In this document: in pieces, positions 21,966-32,206 of the stretch
Layout: the number at the start of each line of letters is the position of its first letter
Position numbering within the stretch: the first letter of the stretch is position 1
Assembly: GCA_037127255.1 (NCBI GenBank)
Contig: JBANSL010000009.1
Coordinates: 33,563,475 to 33,627,474, forward strand
Reading direction: 5' to 3'
Origin: Persicaria tinctoria
Lineage: Eukaryota > Streptophyta > Magnoliopsida > Caryophyllales > Polygonaceae
Length of the DNA stretch: 64,000 bases
The notes under the pieces: generated by a model
What the model was told of the DNA's origin: nothing
The model's database searches: none
What the model saw: the letters and a program-made list of their open reading frames with translations, nothing else
Made by a program: the position numbers and the translations under genes

Positions 21966-23998
21966 TGTTGTGAGCCTAATTTGCCATGTTTTACACTTAC
22001 TTTTACATCGATTTCTGCATGCATTGCATGCATTTGGGTTAGAATAATACAGAACCTGTGTATTTTACACTTATTTGCAATATATGGAGGTCTTTATAAG
22101 TTTTGGTTATATTTCGCAGAAATCGGACGCACTTTGGAGCTTAAAGGAAACTCATGGAGAGACTAAGAATGGTGCAGCTGGAGAAAAAGCCATTTTTCAC
22201 CATTCTTCGTTTTGAATCAAGCTTTGATGTCTTCATGAGAGTTGTAGCCCTCGGAAAGATCTTTCCAACGCATGGTCATATGCGTCAATCCGACAAACGA
22301 GGACTCGGGAAAGTGCGTTTCAAGAATAGAGCAGAAAGCTGAGAGAACTTTACTCGATCTCGAGTACACTTACTCGATCTCGATAAAGGCTGTCCGAGCA
22401 CACCTGGTCGAGACGAGCTGATCGAGGAGCTTGAGTCAGAGACAACCCGATCCCGGAACCCAACTCGATCTCGAGTAAATCTTGTCGAGATCGACCACAC
22501 TTCGACGCCATGTCCGGAGTCGACTAGCTGTGCCAAGTCGAGAAGCCAAAAACGGAGAAGTCGAGCCAACTCTACTCGATCTCGAGGAGGTCTTGTCGAG
22601 ATCGAGGACCAGTACCGCGCCATTCCGAGTCCATGCCGAGGAGGAGTCCTCGACCCCACCAGGCCACACCTCCTCGACTACACCCAACTCGATCTCGAGG
22701 AGAGTTAGTCGAGATCGAGGAGCCCGGAGCCAAGATCCAAGCCTGTCGAGAAGAGCCGCCCGAGAAGCCCAGCCAGCCCCAGTCGACGACCAATCCTACT
22801 CGATGTCGAAGAGCCCTACTCGAGATCGACGAGCACCGTGTCCGAAACCGCGTTACGCGCTTTGGATGTCCGTGTCGAGCTGGGAGTCCTTGGGGCCGAA
22901 GGAATCCGAGATTGCCGAGATACATCAACTTCTATCCATGGAAGACAAGATCATCAACAAGAAGACATCTTACCTATTTTAGATTTATCTTTCCCTTTTA
23001 GATTTAATTCCTAAATTGCTTTTATTTATCTTTTAAAGCTTTAGATATAGATTTAGATAAAGATAGATATTTCTATCCTTGATTAGCAAGGAATAGAAGG
23101 CTATAAATAAAGCCTTAGGGGCTGGTTTTTCATTCATTCAATTTCACACACAATTCCATTCAAGTAAGTAGGAGTAGAGAGAGAGAGAGAGTTTGTGGCA
23201 AGCAAGGTGGAAAGGCGAAAGCGGATTTGTCTTGTTGGTTGTAAGCTTTCTTTATTTAATTCAATGCAAGTTAGTTTCTTTTGTTATTTGATGTCTTTCT
23301 TGATGATGAAGAGCGAGTAGTCCACCCACTTCTGGGGCTGGGGTGAGCCCGACGGTGGCCATGTGAGGTGATGCGGTAAAGGTACAATCTTTTGATGCAA
23401 TTCATCTTCTATCCCTATGAGCATGATTCTTTTGCGAGAGTTGAAGGTGATCCTTGTTTGTATTATTGAAGCGAAAGTGATCTTAATGCAACTTTGGTTA
23501 ATTATGTGAAAAGGGTTAGTACCAATTAGGGTTTATGCGAAAGCCTCTATATGCCTATTTGTTAGTAACGAAAGTTATTTTGATGGAAAGCATCATCTTT
23601 TATGCCTTTACGTGTTACTTTGCAGGGTTATCGTTGTGGTGTTGATACCCTGGCTTTGGAAGTTCTTTATTATATTGAGTTTATTTCTGTCGAAATTCTG
23701 AAATTTGTGTTCGAATCTGGAATTTATATTTTCCATATTTTTGGTCGATACAGAGGAGGGGCTTGTCGAGATCGAGTAGGCCTTAGTCGATCTCGAGTTG
23801 GTTTTGGTCTATATCGAGTTTAGTTCCTGCTTTTTTTATCGTCGATTTTCAGTTTCTGTTTTTACTATTTCTTGTCGATCTCGAGTTATGCTTGTCGAGA
23901 TCGAGTTGCCCTTGCTAGGTTTGTTGTCTGCTGTGATTTCTGAGTTTATGTTGTCCAGTTCTGTTGTCGATCTCGAGTTACTACTGGTTGAGATCGGA
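21966..23998 (+). repeat. left LTR of gypsy B, 3' end deleted
   Basis: Matches the right LTR from TGTTGTGAGCC to the CTCGAGTTACTACT block near 23980. It then diverges at GAGATCGG, where the right LTR continues for about 250 bp more. A TATA box (CTATAAATAA, 23101-23110) is conserved in both LTRs. A GA-repeat lies at about 23176-23191. Two clusters of TCGATCTCGA words lie at 22350-22860 and 23765-23990. Several long open frames here are by-products of that near-palindromic word. Confidence 0.88.
23101..23110 (+). promoter_or_regulatory. TATA box of gypsy B left LTR
   Basis: CTATAAATAA, repeated at the same LTR position in the right copy (29988-29997). Confidence 0.65.
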
Positions 23999-24035
23999 AC
24001 GCCTCCTACACATCAGAAATAAACTACAAAGAGCC

Positions 24036-25458
24036 ATGGCAGCCGCTGAAACACAGGAGCAGCTGATTGCAAGACTCACGAGGGATCTAGCCGCCAGGGA
24101 TGCTGCTCTCACCACTGAGAGAGCAGGAAGGGAACAAGAAGCTAAACGTGCAAGGCAGCTAGCAGCTGAGCTTGCCCAATACCCAACCACGACAGAGGAT
24201 TATATGCACCCAACTCTCGTCGTGCTTGAATTGGCGATTCTTATCCCTGAAAACTCTTCTGAAATTCGCACTCAATTTCTTATAGAGCTTAAAAATAATG
24301 CCTTTTATGGTAGATTTAATGAGTGTCCTCTTGAACATATTACAAATTTTTCTGACATGTGCCATACTCTTGCTGAAGGTACCACTCTGGAATATGTCAA
24401 GATGAAGGCTTTTCGCTGGTCTCTCGCTGGACCTGCACTGAAGTGGCTTGAAGGGCTGAAACTAAGGTCCCTCACGACATGGGCCCAAGTAGAGCAAGAG
24501 TTTCTGAACAAATTATTCCCTCCTGCAAAGACAACACTTCTTCGCCAGAAAATCACCGCCTTCAAAAAGAAGCCTGGGGAGCCGCTAGCAAAAGCATGTG
24601 AAAGGTATAAGGAACTGCTGCGATCTTGCCCTACTCATGGACAACCTACGTCATTCAGGAGATCTTCTTCAACTCTCTTGATCAAGTCACTAAGGACAAA
24701 ATCAACCAGTATACTCGCTATGAGTATCTGACGATGCCACCAATTGACGCATGGGGAGTGCTCGACTAGCTCACTAACTATGACAACAAGTATGGGTCTA
24801 CTGAAAACTATGAAGAGAACCCCTACGCCAGGCCAGCACCATCTATGCCACTCTATGAGCCAGCAAAGGAGATTGACCCAGATGTCAGGGAGCAGTTCTA
24901 CAGAGACCAGAATCGCAAGCTCCTCAAACAAGTCAAATACTTATCTGTCAACTAGCCTTGCATAAAATGCGGATCACAGCGGCACACCACTACTGAGTGC
25001 CCACACACAGAGCAAGTCAAGATGGCAGAACACCACGAAGAGGTAGCTTATGCAGGGGGTCCCAATCGCTACATGGGGGACAAAAGGTTTCAGCAACCAC
25101 AATGGAACCAAGGTGCTCCTAGGAACCCCCCGCCCTACAGAGCTCCAGGACATCCGGAAAGGGACCAGAAAAGAGATGATATACAGACAGTCTTGGAGGA
25201 AATACGGAGGAATCACTCAGAAACCAAACAGTCCTTCAACTCCGTCTACACTCAGATGCAAGGTGTCAACTCTAGGCTTGGGGAAATTGATATATGGCGG
25301 AAATCAGTTGATACACATATAGGCCAGCTAGCAGTAGGAATCCCCAGACAGTCAGGTGCGCTCCCTGAATCTTTAGAACCAAATCCTAAGGGAAAGTCTG
25401 GACACATCGCTGCCGTAAAACTCAGAAGCGGCCATCAATTGCAAGAGCCAGAAGTTTG
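24036..25458 (+). pseudogene. gypsy B gag
   Basis: The start ATGGCAGCC at 24036 is followed by a coiled-coil-like Ala/Arg/Glu-rich stretch and a Retrotrans_gag domain (LIELKNNAFYGRF...AFRWSLAGPALKWLEGL...WAQVEQEFLNKLFPPAKT...). A frameshift near 24640 moves the reading to another frame, which contains in-frame stops near 24770 and 24954. A CCHC knuckle (CIKCGSQRHTTTEC, about 24959-25000) follows, then a C-terminal part (25022-25458) ending in the LRSG motif typical of Athila gag. In the family gag forms the particle; this copy is interrupted. Confidence 0.88.
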
Positions 25459-25469
25459 AAAGCAGCAGA

Positions 25470-26660
25470 ATGAAGGAGACCAGCAAGTGGACCAGAGCTT
25501 GGTCGATCTCGAGGAGGGCTTGCTCGATCTCGAGGAGAAAATACAGAAACCATCGTCTGTACTACACAGCAACCCAAAGTCGACTACAGTGGTCGACAGA
25601 GACGTGGTCGGTATCGAGGACACCCAACCCGAGGTCGAGAAAACTGCAGCACCTCCGACATCTGTTCTGGCTCCGAATCAGAAAAAGAAGCTGCCTTTCC
25701 CCACAAAATCTCCAAAGGACCCGACAGAAAAGAAAATTTCAGCGCTTCATCAAGATGCTTCAGAAGCTCAACGTCACCATCCCCTTCAGAGAAACTCTCA
25801 ATGAAATGCCATCCTATGTCAAGTTCCTGAAGGAGATTCTGAGCAAAAAGCGATCAATGGCTGAGATTACAGAGGAATGCAGCCATTTGGAAATACTGGA
25901 GAAGAGGCCAGATCCAGGTACGTTTGCAATAACCATTGGATTTGGTCCATATAAAATTAATGCCTTATGTGATCTGGGAGCTAGTGTGAGTATAATGCCT
26001 TTAACAATTTGGTCCAAGATTAAGATAGGTGCCCTAGAGCCTGTGGATGCTAGACTTTATATGGCCAACAACACAGTGGTCATTCTAACAGGCATGATGG
26101 ATAATGTGCCAGTACAAGTAGGTAAATTCTTTGTCCCTGCTGATTTTCTAGCTGTTGATATGCAAGAAGATCCTGCTTGTCCAATTATTTTAGGAAGACC
26201 CTTCTTGGCGACGGTTGATGCCAACATAAGCGTAAGGAAAGGAGTGCTCACCTTCAACATCAGCGATGAGGTAATTGAGTATTCCTTTAATAAAACTGAA
26301 AGACATACAGGTCCAATGGAAGAGGTAAAATCTATCTCAGCTGGCTACATCACCTGCGGGGAACCCAAGGTAAGAAATATGACCCCTGAGGAACTGGAAA
26401 AGAGGGATATGGAGGCCCAGGTGGAGAATATCACGGCAATCCTAAAGGAGGACACGGAGAACCCAATCGACACGAACCAAGGTACGTCGTTATGGACTAA
26501 CTATTTTTCGGATGCCTTGACAGGAACCAAGTATGGGGTCAAAATCGACCAAGACTCCTCGACATCAAGGACCCTAGTCGATCTCGACCAAAAACAGAAA
26601 CCTCCACCAGCACCAGCGTCGTCGAGTAGCCAGACAGAAGCCGAGCCTTCCTCGAGATAG
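25470..26660 (+). CDS. gypsy B linker and aspartic protease domain (open frame)
   Basis: An open frame of 396 codons. Its first third is a repeat-rich linker that includes two TCGATCTCGA words (25500-25520). The domain that follows reads FIKMLQKLNVTIPF (about residue 91), AITIGFGPYKINALCDLGAS with the protease D-L-G-A active-site loop (about residues 155-174), then CPIILGRPFLATVDA (about residues 239-253), the second conserved protease block (ILGRPFL). The Athila-type protease matures the polyprotein. The frame ends within a second cluster of TCGATCTCGA words and no reverse transcriptase follows. The true start is unclear because it probably belonged to a gag-pol fusion. Confidence 0.8.
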   Translation: MKETSKWTRAWSISRRACSISRRKYRNHRLYYTATQSRLQWSTETWSVSRTPNPRSRKLQHLRHLFWLRIRKRSCLSPQNLQRTRQKRKFQRFIKMLQKLNVTIPFRETLNEMPSYVKFLKEILSKKRSMAEITEECSHLEILEKRPDPGTFAITIGFGPYKINALCDLGASVSIMPLTIWSKIKIGALEPVDARLYMANNTVVILTGMMDNVPVQVGKFFVPADFLAVDMQEDPACPIILGRPFLATVDANISVRKGVLTFNISDEVIEYSFNKTERHTGPMEEVKSISAGYITCGEPKVRNMTPEELEKRDMEAQVENITAILKEDTENPIDTNQGTSLWTNYFSDALTGTKYGVKIDQDSSTSRTLVDLDQKQKPPPAPASSSSQTEAEPSSR

Positions 26661-26950
26661 AGTACAGTACTCGAGATCGACCACCACTGTGCTGCATCGA
26701 CTTCATCGTCCTCGACGCTGATTCCACCAGACAGGCCAGGCTACTCGAGATCGACTACGCTACTCGAGATCGACGAAGCTTCTCCGACACCTGCTTCCTC
26801 GACGCTGAAGCCACCAGAAGTCGAATCCTACTCGAGATCGAGTAGCCCACTCGAGATCGACCAACCACCAGCTCCTGCATCCTCGAGCAGCTCACCACCA
26901 GAAGCCGAAACCTCGTCGAGATCGAGTAGCCCTACTCGAGATCGACCAAA
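26567..26950 (+). repeat. array of TCGAGATCGA words in the gypsy B spacer
   Basis: At least eight exact TCGAGATCGA or TCGATCTCGA words occur in 380 bp, most embedded in CTACTCGAGATCGAC. They are interspersed with Ser/Pro-coding CAGCACCAG-type DNA, exactly where the reverse transcriptase region should be. Confidence 0.9.
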
Positions 26951-26954
26951 CACC

Positions 26955-27284
26955 GTGGTCCCCGATTCCGTCTCTGCGAAGGTAAGCCAAGGTATGGATC
27001 TTTCTTCTCCTATTTCCATTAAAGATCTATCTATACATGGGAGAGGTTTGCCTTGGTATGTGCGCTTATGTAGGATTTCCAATGATGAGCCCAAAGAATA
27101 TGAAATTGGAGACAAGCTCTATGTCTCTAAATCAAAGGATCATTGGTTCCCTAACAAATTCAACAAGAAGCGGATGGGACCTTTCGTGGTGAACAAAATC
27201 CATTCTGGAGGATTACAGCTGATGGACAAGAATGGAGTCCTATTTGAAGCACAGGCTACATGGGCCCTGCAAATGCCACCTTGA
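26955..27284 (+). pseudogene. gypsy B integrase C-terminal remnant
   Basis: The frame contains YEIGDKLYVSKSKDHWFPNK and RMGPFVVNKIHSGGLQLMD, the end of gypsy integrase/pol polyproteins (the GPF-V block). Everything between the protease and this point is missing and replaced by the TCGA-word spacer. Confidence 0.75.
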
Positions 27285-28867
27285 GCATAAATGGAAAGTC
27301 GGCCTAGCGACTATAAAATCTAGAGCTTGTACATATACATTTAGTTTTGGACATTGTTTTGCTTGTGTTTGGTTTTGAACACTTTTAGTTTTTCTATTTT
27401 TGGTATATGTCTTCTACACTTTTCAGGTCCATGGATAGAAACAAGTTATATTCAGACTTGGCCCAGACGATTCTTTCATTCGAAATTAAGAGGCCCTGCA
27501 CATCTGTCTAGTGAGTTTCTTTTTTTACCCTTCTTTTTATACAGTGAGGACACTGTAATGTTTAAGTATGGGGTGGGGAAAGGGCTTATTTTATGCATAT
27601 TTGACCATATTTGACATTATGTGTGCATTTTTAAAGTTTATTTCTTGAATTGCTTATACATGGCTATGTTGGAATTCATTATTGAATTATATGCCTATAT
27701 GCATGTTTTCCAAAGTTTGAAAAAATGACCCCCATTGAAAATTTGAAATTTTTTCAAATTTTCTAACCCAAATGCATGCAATATATGCCTATATGCATGT
27801 TTTCCAAAGTTTGAAAAAATTACCCCCATTGAAAATTTGAATTTTTTTTATGAATGTCATGGAAGCTATATTGAACTCGACGATGCAAAATTTGGATTCA
27901 TTAGAGATATAGCATGAAATTGCCTAGTAAAGGGAAGTCACAATGAAGTGCATTATTTGATGAAAACCATGAAAGGATGTAAATTTGAAGTTGCTTTTGA
28001 CATGTTGCATGATAAGATGATGGAGGACTTTATATTTCCATATATGCTCGTTGTTTACATTCCTAGCCTTACCTATGCTTATGCATTACACAAAAGCCAT
28101 AATATGCCTTATTTCATATATTGCTCCACATGTTCATATTGCCATTCTTTACCTTATCCGGGGATTATGTTGAGAATGATGTTACATTATGGAAATTATT
28201 ATATGGTGTTTGTGTTATCATATATGGAGTTTGGAAGGAAATTTGTTTGAAATATATGGAAAATTTAATGAGTGAAAGAAAATCCAATCACCTCAGGAGA
28301 TAAAGGTAGATTGACCCTGCTCTCTAAGATAATAGTTTGGAGAGATGGGACACATATTGTGAGGAGTCCAAAGCACTAAGTATCCGGGGCCATTCATGAC
28401 ACCCATGTTTGTGACTCGCGAGAAGGCAGTGCTGAGGTTAGAGAGGTAAAAGCATTATTATTGAGAAAAAGCATTATGAAAGGTGATGAAACTTATGAGA
28501 AAAAATGTGGTATGAAATTCAGTTTGGAAATACTCCATTTCCCCGGATCATTAGCACCACATTGCCAAAAATTTCCCACCTTTAGCCTTTTACCAATCTA
28601 CTCCTTATTTGAGCTTAAATTAAAGTCCTCTTGATTATCAATGCTTTGTCAAGAATGAATGTTTTGCATAACCCTCCTTTTGTGAGTAGATGTCGCTTTT
28701 GTATATTTGCACATGCATGAATATGTGACACTAGTACCTTTTCAAGGATGGTAATTGACTGCAGGGTTATATGAGAATGAATCTAAGATGTTGAGAGTTT
28801 GAATTCTTCCCCTGAATGACAATTAAAAGTATTGCTTGAGGACAAACAAGCTTAAGTATGGGGTGTT
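27285..28867 (+). other. gypsy B 3' non-coding region with polypurine tracts
   Basis: Non-coding apart from short frames. TTAAGTATGGGGTG occurs twice, near 27563-27576 and immediately before the right LTR near 28853-28866. The latter is the likely polypurine tract. A direct repeat of about 70 bp (ATATGCCTATATGCATGTTTTCC ... ACCCCCATTGAAAATTTGAA) occurs at about 27690-27760 and 27783-27850. Confidence 0.7.
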
Positions 28868-30303
28868 TGTTGTGAGCCTAATATGCCATGTTTTACACTT
28901 AATTTTATATCGATTTCTGCATACATTGCATCCATTTGGGTTAGAATAATACAGAATCTGTGTAGTTTACACTTATTTGCAATATATGGAGGTCTACATA
29001 AGTTTTGGTTATATTTCGCAGAAATCGGACGCACTTTGGAGCTTAAAGGAAACTCATGGAGTGACTAAGAATGGTGCAGCTGGAAAAAAGGTCATTTTTC
29101 ACCATTCTTCGTTCTGAATCAAGCTTTGATGTCTTCATGAGAGTTGTAGCCAACGCATGGTCATATGCGTCAATCCGACGAACGAGGACTCGGGAAAGTG
29201 CGTTTTAAGAACAGAGCAGAAAGCTGAGAGAACTTTACTCGATCTCGAGTACACTTACTTGATCTCGACAAAGGCTGTCCGAGCACACCTGATCGAGCAG
29301 AGCTGATCGAGGACACTGAGTCAGAGACAACCCGATCCCGGAACCCAACTCGATCTCGAGTAACTCTTGTCGAGATCGACCACACTTCGACGCCATGTCC
29401 GGAGTCGACGAGCTGTGCCAAGTTGAGAAGCTGAAAACAGAGAAGCCGAGCCAACTCTACTCGATCGCGAGGAGGTCTTGTCGAGATCGAGGACCAGTAC
29501 CGCGCCAGTCCGAGTCCATGTCGAGGAGGAGTCCTCGACCACACCAGGCCACACCTCCTCGACTACACCCAACTCGATCTTGAGGAGAGTTAGTCGAGAT
29601 CGAGGAGCCCGGAGCCAAGATCCGAGCCTGTCGAGCAGAGCCGCCCGAGAAGCCCAGCCAGCCCCAGTCGATGACCAATCCTACTCGATGTCGAAGAGCC
29701 CTACTCGAGATCGACGAGCGCCGTGTCCGAAACCGCGTTACGCGCTTTGGCTGTCCGTGTCGAGCTGGGAGTCCTTGGGGCCGAAGGAATCCGAGATTGC
29801 CGAGATACATCAAGTTCTATCCATGGAAGACAAGATCTATCAACAAGAAGACATCTTACCTATTTTAGATTTATCTTTCCCTTTTAGATTTAATTCCTAA
29901 ATTGCTTTTATTTATCTTTTAAAGCTTTAGATATAGATTTAGATAAAGATAAATATTTCTATCTTTGATTAGCAAGGAATAGAAGGCTATAAATAAAGCC
30001 TTAGGGGCTAGTTTTTCGTTCATTCAATTTAACACACAATTCCATTCAAGTAAGTAGGAGTAGAGAGAGAGAGTTTGTGGCAAGCAAGGTGGAAAGGCGA
30101 AAACGGATTTGTCTTGTTGGTTGTAAGCTTTCTTTATTTAATTCAATGCAAGTTAGTTTCTTTTGTTATTTGATGTATTTCTTGATGATGAAGAGCGAGT
30201 AGTCCACCCACTTCTGGGGCTGGGGTGAGCCCGACGGTGGCCATGTGAGGTGATGCGGTAAAGGTACAATCTTTTGATGCAATTCGTCTTCTATCCCTAT
30301 GAG

Positions 30304-31362
30304 TAGGGCCGTCCAATCAATTTCGCAGGCCCTGTACAAATATAAAATGAGGTCTTGTACAAATATAAAAATGAGGTCTTTAAAAAGAATATATTTTATA
30401 TAAATAAAAATTTTTATTTCACATCTAATAATTCTATTAATATTGTTTTGTAAGTGTTCAAATTATTAAAACATTAAAATAGTTTCCACAACTTTAATTT
30501 TCATTTTAAACTAAAAAGATCACGTATTGTTGAGATTTTTACAATCAAATTTCATATTTAGGTCATATGATATATGATAAATATTAATAGTATCATCGTA
30601 AAATTTTACGATGGTTTACATGAAACACCGACAATTGTTAAATACATAAATACATATAATTATGTAAATATGTTGAATATAATCAAATTATTATCCCTGA
30701 CAAATCAAGAAGATTAGGGAAATTAATTTTTAAGAATTTAATACAATTATTTACATTACATCTTAGATCTTCAAAATATGTGTAAAATATATCTTTAATA
30801 AATTAAGCAATTTTTTTTCTTATAACATTGAAATTACTTTATTGAATGAAAATCAATAAATTTACAAGCTATTTGATTTTATTTAATAAATATAATATAT
30901 TGGTAAAGTATTGAAAATAAAAAAAACAAATTGAAATACTAAACAAAGGAAAAGATAAGAAAAATAGAGAATAAAACACAGAGAGGGGGTGGTAAACCTC
31001 ACATTATATTGTTTGAAAAAAAAAATGAAAAAAATAATTAAACATGAAATATTAAACGAATTATTGGGAATAAAAAAAAAAAATCAAAAGAGGAAAAAAT
31101 AACAAACAAAACCCAGCGTTGGGAAAAAACACAAAGCAAAACAGTGATAAAAAAGGAGGGAGAGGATTCGAACCCGGGTTAAATTACTCAAAACTAAAAA
31201 AGGAAGCGGTCGCTTCCCATTTAGGATTACCACTAGACCATTTGCGAAGATGGGATATAATTATTCAGATAGTTAATTATAATAATAAACAGGTTCTAAG
31301 GCCCCGAAAATTTTGAGGCCCTGTGCGATTGCCCTTCTTGCACTTGCTAATGACCGGCCCTG
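30304..31362. mobile_element. hAT-superfamily non-autonomous transposon (1,059 bp)
   Basis: Inserted cleanly in the right LTR of gypsy B, since the left LTR has the uninterrupted site. The termini are inverted: TAGGGCCGTCC on the left and the complement of CAGGGCCGGTC on the right. The 8-bp target duplication CCTATGAG (30296-30303 and 31363-31370) is diagnostic of hAT. The interior is very AT-rich and has no transposase. Confidence 0.93.
31164..31240 (-). ncRNA. tRNA-like pol III promoter pair (A box and B box), possible SINE-like or tRNA-derived segment
   Basis: On the minus strand an A-box-like TGGTCTAGTGGTA (31240-31228) is followed by a B-box GGTTCGAATCC (31174-31164). The interval is about 54 bp, somewhat long for a plain tRNA. 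A clover-leaf is not obvious and there is no 3' acceptor pairing, so it is a tRNA-derived remnant rather than a tRNA gene. Confidence 0.5.
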
Positions 31363-32206
31363 CCTATGAGCATGATTCTTTTGTGAGAGTTGAAGGTGAT
31401 CCTTGTTTGTATTATTGAAGCGAAAGTGATCTTAATGCAACTTGGGTTAATTATGTGAAAAGGGTTAGTAACAATTAGGGTTTATGCGAAAGCCTCTATA
31501 TGCCTATTTGTTAGTAACGAAAGTTATTATGATGGAAAGCATGATCTTTTATGCCTTTACGTGTTACTTTGCATGGTTATCGTTGTGGTGTTGATACCCT
31601 GGCTTTGGAAGTTCTTTATTATATTGAGTTTATTTCTGTCGAAATTCTGAAATTTATGTTCGAATGTGGAATTTATATTTTCTGTGTTTTTGGTCGATAC
31701 AGAGGAGGGGCTTGTCGAGGTAGAGTAGGCCTTAGTCGATCTCGAGTTGGTTTTGGTCTATATCGAGTTGAGTTCCTGCTTTTTTGTCGTCGATTTTAAG
31801 TTTCTGTTTTTACTATTTCTTGTCGATCTCAAGTTATGCTTGTCGAGATCGAGTTGCCCTTGCTAGGTTTGTTGTCTACTGTGATTTCTGAGTTTCTGTT
31901 GTCCAGTTCTGTTGTCGATCTCGAGTTACTACTAGTCGAGATCGAGTTAAGTTCTGTCTTTGCTTTGTTCTTTGCTTTCGTTTGTTATTTCTGTCTTTCT
32001 TTCTTTGTTCCTTTGTTTTTGTCTTCTGTTTGCTTTTCTGTGAGATTTACAGCTGCCTAGGATCCGCTGACACGCTTCCTCGTGGATTCGATCCTGACTT
32101 TCTCTTACTACATAGGAGGAGTCTTGTAATTATTTGCGTGGGCCTAAATCTGGTTTGAATTTATTTTGTTATATTTCATACTCGATTTCCTCCTCACAAC
32201 ATAGCC

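Larger units (their letters stand above)
21966..32201 (+). mobile_element. Ty3/gypsy (Athila-like) non-autonomous retrotransposon B
   Basis: The element begins TGTTGTGAG and ends CTCACAACA, a perfect 9-bp inverted terminus. It is flanked by the duplicated target TAGCC (21961-21965 and 32202-32206). It carries gag, a zinc knuckle, an aspartic protease and an integrase C-terminal scrap, but no reverse transcriptase, RNase H or integrase core. The left LTR lacks the last part seen in the right LTR and there is no recognisable primer-binding site. The protein motifs (LRSG linker, CDLGASVSIMP protease) resemble the Athila lineage. TCGATCTCGA words are abundant throughout. Confidence 0.93.
28868..32201 (+). 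repeat. right LTR of gypsy B, containing a hAT insertion
   Basis: Begins TGTTGTGAGCC and ends CTCACAACA. Without the hAT element it is about 2.27 kb. TATA box at 29988-29997. Several of its TCGATCTCGA words differ from the left LTR by C-to-T or G-to-A changes, as expected from methylated CpG decay. It keeps the 3' part missing from the left LTR (about 31945-32201). Confidence 0.92.

Noticed and set aside
21966..22033. N-terminal extension of the copia C RNase H frame (MHAMHAEIDVKV...)
   Set aside because: This part is gypsy B LTR sequence read through by chance. The true copia C sequence ends at 21965.
22285..23001. Several long overlapping open frames on both strands
   Set aside because: They lie in the left LTR of gypsy B. 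The near-palindromic TCGATCTCGA word lacks stop codons in most frames, which opens long frames encoding only Arg/Ser/Asp-rich repeats. The same set recurs in the right LTR (29170-29900).
31164..31240. Functional tRNA gene
   Set aside because: The A and B boxes are present, but the spacing is long and no acceptor or anticodon stem can be drawn.
21966..32201. Regularly repeated TCGATCTCGA words as a CRISPR-like array
   Set aside because: Spacing is irregular, orientation alternates, the words are only 10-11 bp, and they occur in LTRs of a plant retrotransposon.
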